From positions 558,001 to 622,000 of the forward strand of contig NZ_FTRU01000008.1 of assembly GCF_900148495.1 (NCBI RefSeq): a DNA stretch of 64,000 bases, given 5' to 3'. Within the stretch, counting starts at the first letter, position 1. Every line of letters begins with the position of its first letter. Source of the DNA: Negativibacillus massiliensis (GTDB taxonomy: Bacteria; Bacillota; Clostridia; Oscillospirales; Ruminococcaceae). Positions 42,718 through 50,802 of the stretch are shown piece after piece. A program made the translations under genes and the position numbers. The notes below the pieces were generated by a model. It was given only the letters and a program-made list of their open reading frames with translations, was not told where the DNA came from and searched no databases.

Positions 42718-43647
42718 TTAAAAGGAAAAGTCATCGCCAAAATATTCTTTGATTTCATATAATACGGTGCTAAGACATTCCTCATCATTGATAGCCTTAC
42801 ACAAATAAAGAGCTTGAAGATAATAATCTTTACTTTTGTCATCTTCTCCTAAAAAATGATAACATTCTGCAATCCCAGCAATTATAGAAGGCAGCATGCG
42901 GTATTGTTTATGTTGTACACAAGCTTTCCAGCCAATCTCGGCGATTTCAATTGCTTCGGTATAACGCCCCACCAGATCCAGTTCTCTTACATAGTTGAAT
43001 GCGACAAGAGAAAACAAACTACCAAACTGTCCGGTATTTTGAAAATGATTTTCGATGTATGCTAGTAATTGACGGTAGATATCAATTGCCTTTTCTCGTT
43101 GTTCTAATTGAGAATAAATAAGAGCAATCTGATTGATTACCTTGACTTCGTCAACGCTGTAAAGACCGTCACAAATCGCATCAATATTAAAGTTTGGTGA
43201 GGTCAGCCGAATAGCTTCAAAGAGCATATCCAATTTTTCATCATTTGTGTAGGGGACAATCTGTCCATTTTCTATTTTTCCAAGCAAAACTTTGGAACGC
43301 AGAATAAATTGACGAATCGGCCGGTCGTCCGGATCGGCAATCTTTTCCAGTTCTTCGATTTTCGGCAAACCCCTTTGCGGGTCCCGAAACACATTGCTGG
43401 AAACGATTTCTGTTTGAAGATCGGAAATCAGCATTTCATTTTTGCTGACAATTGCATAGTAACGTTCGTCTGGTAATCCCAAACGCTGCAACAACACTTT
43501 TAGTTGGTTTAAACTGGGTGTTTGCTTTCCAGATTCAATACGGCACATGGTTGTGGGTTCACAAATCCCTTGGCAAAGTTCGTTTTGTTTTAACCCAAGT
43601 TCCATTCTTCTTTGCCGTATCATTTCCCCAATAAAAAAGCTTTTCAT
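42718..43647 (-). CDS. XRE-type regulator with TPR-like C-terminus
   Basis: A 309-residue transcription regulator. The helix-turn-helix is at residues 5-60 (IGEMIRQRRMELGLKQNELC, CRIESGKQTPSLNQLKVLL). The remaining 240 residues are helical repeats (YSQLEQREKAIDIYRQLLAY, IAGIAECYHFLGEDDKSKDY). The plan is that of the Rgg/PlcR/NprR group, often controlled by small peptides. ATG 43647 follows GAGG. No peptide gene was seen nearby. It faces away from the flavodoxin-like gene at 43912, and the 264-base gap contains an extended -10 promoter (TG-T-TATAAT, 43851-43859) for that gene. Confidence 0.85.
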   Translation of the reverse strand: MKSFFIGEMIRQRRMELGLKQNELCQGICEPTTMCRIESGKQTPSLNQLKVLLQRLGLPDERYYAIVSKNEMLISDLQTEIVSSNVFRDPQRGLPKIEELEKIADPDDRPIRQFILRSKVLLGKIENGQIVPYTNDEKLDMLFEAIRLTSPNFNIDAICDGLYSVDEVKVINQIALIYSQLEQREKAIDIYRQLLAYIENHFQNTGQFGSLFSLVAFNYVRELDLVGRYTEAIEIAEIGWKACVQHKQYRMLPSIIAGIAECYHFLGEDDKSKDYYLQALYLCKAINDEECLSTVLYEIKEYFGDDFSF

Positions 43648-43911
43648 GATAAACCTCATATAAAATCTTGTTTTTTCTAACAACTTAATGTAAGGGTAGC
43701 AAAAATATTTGAAATTACTAAAACGAATTTTTAAATATTCTTAAAACAGAAAAATCTTCTGTGATTTTAGCCTTAGAATGGAAAATCAAGATAAAAACAG
43801 CAAAACAATTGAAAAAGAAAAAACAAACACTGAAATTTTTTATCAGGGTATGTTATAATAAAGTCGTCACATTATGCAGCAAATGAAATTCCTTGGAAAT
43901 GAGGTTATACT

Positions 43912-44652
43912 ATGATTTTTTATTTTTCGGGAACCGGAAACTCTCGATGGGTCGCAAAACAACTTGCTTACCTTTTGGGAGATCAAACCTGTGATATCAC
44001 CGCGCTGACTGAAATGCCGGATATTAAGAAGGAAAAACAGATTGGATTTGTCTTTCCCGTCTATGCATGGGGAGCTCCCGAACCGATGGAAGCCTTTGCC
44101 ATGAAATTACCGAAGACCGGTGCATTTTCTTTTGGAGTTTGTACCTGTGGAGAAGAAGCTGGCATGGCAATGAAGCAGTTTTCCAAGCACTACCCGCTGG
44201 ACAGCAGTTACAGTCTGGTGATGCCAAACAACTACATTGTCGGCACAGATACCGACGATGAAGCGAAGATTCATGCGAAAATCAATGCTGCCAGAAAAGA
44301 ATTGCAGAAGATTTCCGGTGAGATTTTACAGCGCAAAAAGGTTTATCGTGTGGAGGAAGGCTCTCTTGCTGGTTTAAAATCGAGCCTTGTTAACTTTGGA
44401 TTTAACAGATTTGCCCGCAGCACAAAATCGTTTTATGCGACAAGTCTTTGCAACGCGTGCGGACTATGTGCAAAAAATTGTCCAGCACATACCATTACGA
44501 TGCTCAATAACCTTCCAAACTGGGGAACTCGGTGCTATCAGTGTCTGCGCTGCATCAACGAATGTCCAAAGCAGGCCATCCAGTACGGCAAAGGTACCGA
44601 AGGCAGACGCCGCTACACCATCCAGAATTACCTGCCGCAGGACGAACAATAG
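43912..44652 (+). CDS. EFR1-type flavodoxin-ferredoxin protein
   Basis: A 246-residue redox protein. The N-terminal part resembles flavodoxin (FYFSGTGNSRWVAKQLA, FVFPVYAWGAPEP). The C-terminus carries two 4Fe-4S clusters: CNACGLCAKNCP and CYQCLRCINECP. Such proteins are thought to shuttle electrons in anaerobes. The ATG follows GAAATGAGG. It is followed by a membrane protein and a hydrolase on the same strand. Electron partners are unknown. Confidence 0.88.
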   Translation: MIFYFSGTGNSRWVAKQLAYLLGDQTCDITALTEMPDIKKEKQIGFVFPVYAWGAPEPMEAFAMKLPKTGAFSFGVCTCGEEAGMAMKQFSKHYPLDSSYSLVMPNNYIVGTDTDDEAKIHAKINAARKELQKISGEILQRKKVYRVEEGSLAGLKSSLVNFGFNRFARSTKSFYATSLCNACGLCAKNCPAHTITMLNNLPNWGTRCYQCLRCINECPKQAIQYGKGTEGRRRYTIQNYLPQDEQ

Positions 44653-44728
44653 TTCCAAATGGTAGCAGGAAAATGATGCGGCTGATTTCTAATGTACTGC
44701 AATCGTAAATGAAAAGGAGAACGAAAAT

Positions 44729-45169
44729 TTGGACATTTTATCCATTGCAATTTTAATTTTTATCATCATGGAATCGATGAACGTTGCCATCCTTTATTTT
44801 TGGCCCGGCAGTCAGATCGGAAATGGAGTTGGGGTGTTTGATGCGTTTCATCACAGCGAAAGCGAAGAACAAAAATTGTTTACCTCCTATCTAGTCAACT
44901 GGGTAGCGGGAGTAAAGCTGATCTTTATTTTTCTGCTGGCGGTGATTTTGCTTGTTGGCACTGAAACTCTGAGAATGTGGGCGGTGGTAGCGATGATTCT
45001 GTCGATTGCCACCTACTTCTGGCGGCTGCATCCTACCATTAAAAAGCTGGATGCCATGGGATGTATCACGCCCAAAGGCTACTCCAAAGCATTGGGTTGG
45101 ATGATTTCCGGCTTTATGGGAATGTTTACTCTGGCACTGATCGTGCATATCATAACAAAGGTGATGTAA
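44729..45169 (+). CDS. Four-helix membrane protein of unknown function
   Basis: A 146-residue protein with four helices (SIAILIFIIMESMNVAILYF, LVNWVAGVKLIFIFLLAVIL, MWAVVAMILSIATYFW, ALGWMISGFMGMFTLALIVH). It starts at TTG 44729, with AAGGAGA eight bases before. The hydrolase gene starts three bases after its stop, so the two are coupled. No family recognised. Confidence 0.7.
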   Translation: MDILSIAILIFIIMESMNVAILYFWPGSQIGNGVGVFDAFHHSESEEQKLFTSYLVNWVAGVKLIFIFLLAVILLVGTETLRMWAVVAMILSIATYFWRLHPTIKKLDAMGCITPKGYSKALGWMISGFMGMFTLALIVHIITKVM

Positions 45170-45171
45170 GC

Positions 45172-45901
45172 ATGAAAACACAACAAAAATCTGTACATAA
45201 AAAGCTGATAAGAGCTTTTTATTGTGCTGTTGCTGCTGGCAATCTTAGCCGGGGCCTTTTTCTGGTATGTGTCCGATTACTATCGGGCCGAGGATGTAGC
45301 TCTTGAAGTGCTGGCACAAAACGACGGTATCGTAACACAGGATAATTTGACCATCCTGTCTCCATCCTACCAAAGCGATACGGCGATTATCTTTTATCCC
45401 GGTGCCAAGGTAGAAGCGGAAGCTTACCTGCCGCTGCTCGACCAGATTCGTCAGACCGGTATTACCTGCATTCTGGTGGATATGCCGTTTCACATGGCAA
45501 TTTTTGATTCGGATGCGGCAGAAGATGTTATGACACAGTTTCCGGAGATAGAACACTGGTATCTTGCCGGACATTCGATGGGCGGTGCTATGGCATCAAA
45601 GTTTGCCGCAGAACATCCCAATGAGGTGAACGGGTTGATCTTGATGGGAGCCTATATTTACGGAGATTATCCTGACGAGGATACCCTGACCATCTACGGC
45701 TCTTTAAACCAAAGTGTGGAAGACCACATCGACTACACCGAAAATATTGTGGAGATCGAAGGCGGAAATCACGCGCAGTTTGGAAATTACGGTTTGCAAA
45801 AGGGTGATCCTCCGGCTGAAATTTCCGCAGAGGAGCAGCAGAAACAAACAGTCGAAGCAATTGAGGCCTTTTTGGAAGAGCGCAATCCGGCAAATTCATA
45901 A
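45172..45901 (+). CDS. Membrane-anchored alpha/beta hydrolase with an apparent frameshift in the N-terminal anchor
   Basis: The hydrolase body is open from GTG 45224 and contains the nucleophile elbow AGHSMGGAMAS, an aspartate region GSLNQSVEDHIDY and the catalytic histidine in IEGGNHAQFGNYG. It belongs to the alpha/beta_hydrolase_5-like group. The natural start seems to be ATG 45172 (AAAGGTG at eight bases), which reads MKTQQKSVHKKLIRAF and then goes out of frame. Removing one T from the TTTTT run at 45216-45220 joins the two parts into one protein with a normal membrane anchor (RAF-IVLLLLAILAGAFFWYV). The base may be a real mutation, a phase-variable tract or a sequencing error. Substrate unknown. 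Confidence 0.75.
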
Positions 45902-45905
45902 AGAG

Positions 45906-45950
45906 AAAAAAGAGCGAAGGTATGCTTCATGAGCACCCTTTGCTCTTTTT
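45906..45950 (+). terminator. Terminator after the hydrolase
   Basis: AAAAAAGAGC with AAGG pairs with CCTT and GCTCTTTTT around a long loop, five bases past the stop codon. Confidence 0.7.
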
Positions 45951-46038
45951 AGTTAGGATAAAATGTAAGAAGGAGATTTTCTTCTACCTTGGGATGTGGT
46001 ACAATAAAATTAAAATTTCGAAAAGTAAGGAGAAGACG

Positions 46039-46557
46039 ATGCGATTATTGTTTAATATGGATGCAAACAACTATGACAAAAACGGACGGGCATTTGTTCG
46101 CCACTCCGCTCGATGCATTACCATCCAAAATGGCAGGGTGGCGATGGTACATAGCATGAAATATGACTACTATAAATTCCCAGGCGGCGGCATTGAGGAG
46201 AACGAAACAAAGGTTCAGGCACTCATTCGCGAAACCGAGGAAGAGGCGGGGCTTGTTATTATTCCGGAATCGATTCGGGAATTTGGTTATGTCCATCGTG
46301 TTGAAAAGAGCGATCACATGGATGCAGATTATTTTGTGCAGGATAATTTCTATTATCTGTGTGAGGTGCAGAAAGCCAAGACGAGCCAGAAACTTGACGA
46401 TTATGAAGCGGACGAGCATTTTACCCTTGAATGGGTGGAACCAGACAAAGCTATCGTGGTAAACCGAACGGTTGACCATGGTCCAAAGGAACAGAACATG
46501 CTCGAACGAGAGGCAAGGGTGTTGGAAATTTTGAAGGCAGAAGGGTATTTAAAGTAA
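46039..46557 (+). CDS. Nudix hydrolase
   Basis: A 172-residue Nudix protein that hydrolyses a nucleoside diphosphate linked to another group. The Nudix box is complete: GGGIEENETKVQALIRETEE followed by EAGL. The ATG at 46039 has AAGGAGA seven bases upstream; the longer open frame from 45922 is not used. The C-terminal segment EWVEPDKAIVVNRTVDHGP includes family-like residues. Substrate cannot be told. Monocistronic between two terminators. Confidence 0.88.
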   Translation: MRLLFNMDANNYDKNGRAFVRHSARCITIQNGRVAMVHSMKYDYYKFPGGGIEENETKVQALIRETEEEAGLVIIPESIREFGYVHRVEKSDHMDADYFVQDNFYYLCEVQKAKTSQKLDDYEADEHFTLEWVEPDKAIVVNRTVDHGPKEQNMLEREARVLEILKAEGYLK

Positions 46558-46614
46558 TATAACATATAATTTTTTCTTATCCACAAATACAAAAAAGATA
46601 AACACTGCAACGTA

Positions 46615-46657
46615 AAAAGCGGCTGTCTGAAAAATTTGTTTTCAGACAGCCGCTTTT
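46615..46657. terminator. Bidirectional terminator
   Basis: A perfect 19-bp stem (AAAAGCGGCTGTCTGAAAA and its complement) around a 4-5 base loop, between the Nudix gene and the convergent rrf2-type gene. Confidence 0.95.
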
Positions 46658-46685
46658 GCATCAGTATAAATTATTGTCCTGTATT

Positions 46686-47126
46686 TTAATTTAAGGGATT
46701 TAAGATGTGGTCAAACTCGTCGATCATAGATTGTAAAGTGATGCTTTCCATTGTTTCTTTAATCGAGTCCTCAATTTTGTTGTAAGGAGTTTGCAATACC
46801 TTGCGGATGTTCTGCGCTACTGGGCATGGACGGTCCTGACAGGGATGAATCCCAATCAGAGAAGCAAGTCCATCTGGTTCTAATGCAGTATAGATCTGAT
46901 ATAGTGTGATCTGGGAAGGGTCTGCACACAATTCTGCACCGCCGGTTCCCCGCGGAACGGTGATGATGCCTGCCTTTTTTAAAGAACTGATAATGTTGCG
47001 GATGATAACGGGATTACATCCGGTACTTTTAGCGAGGAGATTACTGGTCACTTTTGCAGTTCCCTTAGCTTCATGGATGAATATCAAGCAATGAACTGCA
47101 ATGGAGCATTTCATACTGATTTGCAT
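46686..47126 (-). CDS. Rrf2 family transcriptional regulator
   Basis: A 146-residue winged-helix repressor. The N-terminal ISMKCSIAVHCLIFIHEAKG and the recognition helix CNPVIIRNIISSLKKAGI are typical, as is the wing VPRGTGGAELCADPSQIT. The cysteine region IHPCQDRPCPVA holds two cysteines, fewer than the three of IscR/NsrR, so Fe-S binding is uncertain; a thiol or redox switch is possible. ATG 47126 has AAAGGA eight bases upstream. It is divergent from a flavodoxin-ferredoxin gene, with two identical palindromes between them. Confidence 0.9.
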   Translation of the reverse strand: MQISMKCSIAVHCLIFIHEAKGTAKVTSNLLAKSTGCNPVIIRNIISSLKKAGIITVPRGTGGAELCADPSQITLYQIYTALEPDGLASLIGIHPCQDRPCPVAQNIRKVLQTPYNKIEDSIKETMESITLQSMIDEFDHILNPLN

Positions 47127-47162
47127 AATATATCCTTTCAATAAAAAGTGAATGATATTTTC

Positions 47163-47193
47163 AATAGATGTAACTCTTGACATTACATCTATT
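47163..47193. promoter_or_regulatory. Operator 1, probable Rrf2 site
   Basis: AATAGATGTAA, nine bases, TTACATCTATT: a perfect 11-bp inverted repeat located 37 bases upstream of the rrf2-type gene and overlapping the -35 box of the divergent promoter. Confidence 0.7.
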
Positions 47194-47205
47194 GGGTGTT
47201 AAACT
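47178..47205 (+). promoter_or_regulatory. Promoter of the flavodoxin-ferredoxin gene
   Basis: TTGACA, 16 bases, TAAACT. The -35 box lies inside operator 1, and operator 2 begins seven bases after the -10 box. Confidence 0.55.
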
Positions 47206-47211
47206 GTAAAC

Positions 47212-47234
47212 GATGTAAATTTAATTATTACATC
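47212..47234. promoter_or_regulatory. Operator 2, probable Rrf2 site
   Basis: GATGTAA, nine bases, TTACATC: the same core and the same spacing as operator 1, with centres 45 bases apart. Confidence 0.65.
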
Positions 47235-47403
47235 ATTTATTGTATCGAGATTCCCGGAAAGTTTCAAGAGAAATCGATATAAAAATAAAAAATCTGCAAA
47301 GAGATTATGGGTGATACAGCAGGAAATGAATGTTGACGGGATTATGAGATATGGAAAATGAGCGTTCAATGAGATGTGTCAGGAGATTAAGGAGGAATTG
47401 CAT

Positions 47404-48165
47404 ATGAAAATTTATGAGATTTGTTTTAGCCCGACAGGAGGAACAAAAAAGGTTTCATCACTTTTGACCTCTACACTGGAAGGGGAGACCGTTTTAGTTG
47501 ATCTAACAAGCAATCAGGCAGATTTTCACAACATTGCGCTGACAAAAGAGGATGTTGCAGTGATTTCGGTTCCGTCCTATGCAGGCCGTGTTCCGGCAGT
47601 TGCTGCTGAAAGACTGGCTATGATAGATGGTCATGGAGCTCGGGCAGTTTTAGTTTGTGTCTATGGAAATCGCGCCTATGAGGATACATTGGTGGAATTA
47701 CAGGATGTTGCAAAACAGGCAGGTTTTTGTGTAACAGCAGCCGTAGCTGCAATTGCAGAACATTCCATCGCACGACAGTTTGCTGCCGGTAGACCGGATA
47801 CACAAGATGCTCAGCAACTGTCTGAATTTGCAAAACAGATTCAAACAAAACTTTCTGCTGAGGATACTGAAGAACCTACTATCCCAGGCAACCGTCCTTA
47901 TAAAAATGCGGGAGGAGTTGGCATGATTCCAAAACCGACCAGAGAATGTACACAATGCGGCATATGCGCAAAAGAGTGTCCTGTTCAGGCAATCGATAAG
48001 GATAATCCTAAAAAAGTCGATGACAAGGCGTGCATTTCCTGCATGAGATGTGTTTCGGTATGCCCACATAAGGCGCGTCGGGTAAATCCTGTTATGTTGT
48101 CTGCGGCTGGCCTGGCACTTAAAAAAGTATGTTCGGACCGAAAAGAGTGTGAGTTATTTATATAG
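47404..48165 (+). CDS. EFR1-type flavodoxin-ferredoxin protein
   Basis: A 253-residue protein related in plan to the one at 43912. The flavin-site loop is FSPTGGTKKV and the later loop is VPSYAGRVPAVA. Two 4Fe-4S motifs lie at the C-terminus: CTQCGICAKECP and CISCMRCVSVCP. The ATG at 47404 follows AAGGAGG. It is very likely repressed by the divergent Rrf2 protein through the two palindromes, so it would be switched on by whatever that protein senses (oxygen, nitric oxide, electrophile or Fe-S state). Its exact redox partner is unknown. Confidence 0.88.
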   Translation: MKIYEICFSPTGGTKKVSSLLTSTLEGETVLVDLTSNQADFHNIALTKEDVAVISVPSYAGRVPAVAAERLAMIDGHGARAVLVCVYGNRAYEDTLVELQDVAKQAGFCVTAAVAAIAEHSIARQFAAGRPDTQDAQQLSEFAKQIQTKLSAEDTEEPTIPGNRPYKNAGGVGMIPKPTRECTQCGICAKECPVQAIDKDNPKKVDDKACISCMRCVSVCPHKARRVNPVMLSAAGLALKKVCSDRKECELFI

Positions 48166-48176
48166 GCAAACAGATG

Positions 48177-48265
48177 TGACAGTGGCTTTTATAAGCCGCT
48201 GTCATTTTTTGTTTCATAGATTTGAAAGTGTTTCATGCCGGGTTGGATATCCGGCGTTTATTTTT
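48177..48265 (+). terminator. Two successive terminator hairpins, and the gap before the DUF4367 gene
   Basis: The first is TGACAG...CTGTCA (48177-48204) with a U6 run; the second is GCCGG...CCGGC (48237-48255) with a U-rich tail. The rest of this 302-base gap (48266-48467) holds a TATAAT box at 48338-48343 and nothing else that I can support. Confidence 0.75.
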
Positions 48266-48467
48266 GATTTCGGAAACAAAAAGTTTAAAAATAAAGGTAA
48301 AGCGTAGTAAATCAGTGGGAAAAGCAGTTATACTTACTATAATGGTAACGAGACTAAATGAAAAGCACAACATCATTTTTACATGATTTTAAGTTTGTGG
48401 GTTTATTAATCTGTCCATCAGGGAAATGGAGGATAAGAGAATCTATCACAAGAAAGGACAAGAGCGG

Positions 48468-49184
48468 ATGAACAGAGAAAAACTGAATGAACAGCTGTTT
48501 GATGTTTTTCTTGCAGAGGCATTGCGGCAGATTGAAGAGGAAGAACTTCAAAAATCAGAAAAACTTTTTGAAGAACACAAGACGGGGGATTATGTCCCAT
48601 CCAAACGATTTGCGAGGAGAATCAAACGAGCTTACCGGATGTATGCTATCAAACGTTCTTTAAGAAGTTGGACAATACGGCGGGCAGTGAGTATTTTGCT
48701 GATAGTGGTGATGATATCAGGAAGTCTGATCTTTCTGGCAGAAGCAAATGGCTTTTCTCTTTATGAAACAATCTTTTTGAGAGAGGAGCGCTATACCTCG
48801 ATCCAAACATACAAACAGATTATTGCAGAGGATCACGAAGAATCAATGGAATATTTTTATTTTCCTAAGTATATTCCGGTTGGGTTTGAGGTTATTGAAA
48901 CAATTTCAGACAAAGAAATACAATATATTAGTTTTGAAAAAGAGTCAAAATATTTTTGTATTTCTCAATGGGTTAATTCAACCGATATAAAGACTCGAAT
49001 AGATACTGAAAATGCTAAAACAGTAAAAATAATAATAAAGGATAATGAGGGCTTTTACAGTGAGAAAGAAGGAAAACAATCGATTTACTTAAATACAGGT
49101 AGAATATCAATCAATATTTATGGCAATATTGGAAAGAAGGAACTATTCAGAATGGCAGAAAATTTGGAACTAAAGGATCGATAA
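48468..49184 (+). CDS. Single-pass membrane protein with DUF4367-like domain (anti-sigma-like)
   Basis: A 238-residue protein: cytoplasmic helical part (1-70), one membrane helix (AVSILLIVVMISGSLIFLAEA), then an outside domain with the pattern YFYFPKYIPVGFEVIE and KIIIKDNEGFY seen in DUF4367 proteins. In clostridia these often pair with ECF sigma factors as anti-sigma factors, but no sigma gene lies next to this one. A/T-rich codons in the last third contrast with the neighbours. ATG 48468 has GAAAGGA about ten bases upstream; ATG 48426 is an alternative. Confidence 0.65.
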   Translation: MNREKLNEQLFDVFLAEALRQIEEEELQKSEKLFEEHKTGDYVPSKRFARRIKRAYRMYAIKRSLRSWTIRRAVSILLIVVMISGSLIFLAEANGFSLYETIFLREERYTSIQTYKQIIAEDHEESMEYFYFPKYIPVGFEVIETISDKEIQYISFEKESKYFCISQWVNSTDIKTRIDTENAKTVKIIIKDNEGFYSEKEGKQSIYLNTGRISINIYGNIGKKELFRMAENLELKDR

Positions 49185-49230
49185 AAAAGAATACTCCCAT
49201 GATTGACAGTTATATCGATTCTACAAATAG

Positions 49231-49268
49231 AAAAAAGGGGCGGCAGCATTCAGCTGTCGCCCCTTTTT
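49231..49268 (+). terminator. Terminator after the DUF4367 gene
   Basis: AAAAAGGGGCG-CAGC pairs with GCTG-CGCCCCTTTTT around ATTCA. It is usable in both directions, but the minus-strand gene stops at 49402, more than 130 bases away. Confidence 0.88.
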
Positions 49269-49401
49269 ATTATCATAGAAAACAAAATATCAAGAAACTA
49301 ACCGATATACGCATGTCATACACTGTCAGAAATATTGCTACTATTATGCGAGAAATGAAATTATAGGCAGCGCCTCTACAGTAGAGCGAGAAGGAACGCT
49401 C

Positions 49402-50784
49402 TTATTTGGATTTGATTGCCAGGTCACCCATCTTGGTTTTTGCTACGGCATCAATTTTGCCGTCAACAAATGTACCATCGATGGTATAAGCTATCTTTCC
49501 AACCGGTGTCTTCAAATCTCCCTTAAATGAGATGTTTCCATTTTCATCGATGCTGCCGCCTGTAAATTCATTTTCATTTTTCATAAAGAAGATGGTTCCT
49601 GACAGAGCATTGCCATCGATATTCAGATTAACTTTTCCGTCCATGTCGCCCATAGGGGTGGAAATGGAAACATCGTATTCATTCTTTGGCATCTGAGATG
49701 CCTCCTTTTCTTGTGTTTTAGGGGTAATCAACGGAATCTTGGTTGCATGATTATTTAAACTGTCAGTAACAGCATTAGGGCCGCCACGACGCTTGGTGGT
49801 ATCAATACCAAGCAGTTTGCCCAAATTTCCGCCGAAGATCTTTCTTTTATCCTCATCAGAAAGAGGGAGATAGCCGTATTTCCACTGCAACTCCTCTGGA
49901 ATCTGGAAATCCGTCAATCCAATAGATGCAGCACCGATTTGAGCACCATAACCTGCACTGTCGGTTCCCCAGATAATACGGTCAGGACCGACAAAACGAA
50001 TAGCTTCTCCAAGAATATGAGCAAACTTATATGGTGCAGAGATGGCCCACGGAACTAACAAACTCAGACAGAGGTAGACATTTGGGTGTCCCAGTGCAAC
50101 CATATTCATAGCATCGGTGAAAGGATAGCCCATATGGAATGCGACGATTTTGAGGTTAGGAAAGTCGCGAGCCACATCATCAATCTGGGTAGGATAGCAG
50201 TATTTACTCTTGCCTGGTGGTACCCAACTGAATCCGGCATGCAGGCAAAGAACGACACCTAATTCTTCTGCACGTTTATAGAAAGGCCATAGTTCTGGAT
50301 CATTGATATAGGTGTCCTCTGGGGAGTAATATTTAAAGATCTTTGCGCCTTTATCTACCCAATATTCCATTTCCCAGATGGCATTTTGTACGCCTCTCTT
50401 TTTGATAGGAGAAATGTTTGGATTGATGATAAAGCGGTCCGGATGGGTTTGTACTGCTTTCCAGGCATCCCCATTGGTACACCAACGGCTGGAATATCCA
50501 GTAGTATCCATCATGGATTCCGGCAGGATGCAGGCTACATCCACGCCATATTTGTCCATTGCCCGGAGGATATTCTCCGGATCGGTGCTCTTTTGCAATT
50601 CCCATGGCTCAAGGGTACTCATGTATTCTGATGGGGCACCCTGTATTGTTGGACGCATGATGCCATCAATGGCGTTCCACCACATCTGTACGCCTGGGAA
50701 ATGGTTGATTGGTCCCATATCACCAATGATATGACACTCTGGGTCAATTTTGAAGAACCCGTCTTCCCATACATTATGATTCAT
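49402..50784 (-). CDS. ACMSD-like amidohydrolase with a C-terminal beta domain
   Basis: A 460-residue metal-dependent enzyme of the amidohydrolase_2 group, which includes gamma-resorcylate and ACMS decarboxylases. The first metal motif reads E16-C-H18, the ExH form found in nonoxidative decarboxylases in place of HxH. Later ligands are the histidines in VLCLHAGFSW and IVAFHMGYP and the aspartate in WGTDSAG. From about residue 365 a further ~95 residues, linked by a charged stretch, form a glycine-rich beta-type domain (DVSISTPMGDMDGKVNLNID onwards) that the family normally lacks. The ATG at 50784 follows AAAGGAG. It is 18 bases downstream of the ene-reductase and cotranscribed. Substrate unknown; an aromatic or enoate acid is plausible. 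Confidence 0.8.
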   Translation of the reverse strand: MNHNVWEDGFFKIDPECHIIGDMGPINHFPGVQMWWNAIDGIMRPTIQGAPSEYMSTLEPWELQKSTDPENILRAMDKYGVDVACILPESMMDTTGYSSRWCTNGDAWKAVQTHPDRFIINPNISPIKKRGVQNAIWEMEYWVDKGAKIFKYYSPEDTYINDPELWPFYKRAEELGVVLCLHAGFSWVPPGKSKYCYPTQIDDVARDFPNLKIVAFHMGYPFTDAMNMVALGHPNVYLCLSLLVPWAISAPYKFAHILGEAIRFVGPDRIIWGTDSAGYGAQIGAASIGLTDFQIPEELQWKYGYLPLSDEDKRKIFGGNLGKLLGIDTTKRRGGPNAVTDSLNNHATKIPLITPKTQEKEASQMPKNEYDVSISTPMGDMDGKVNLNIDGNALSGTIFFMKNENEFTGGSIDENGNISFKGDLKTPVGKIAYTIDGTFVDGKIDAVAKTKMGDLAIKSK

Positions 50785-50802
50785 TCTGAATTGCTCCTTT
50801 CC

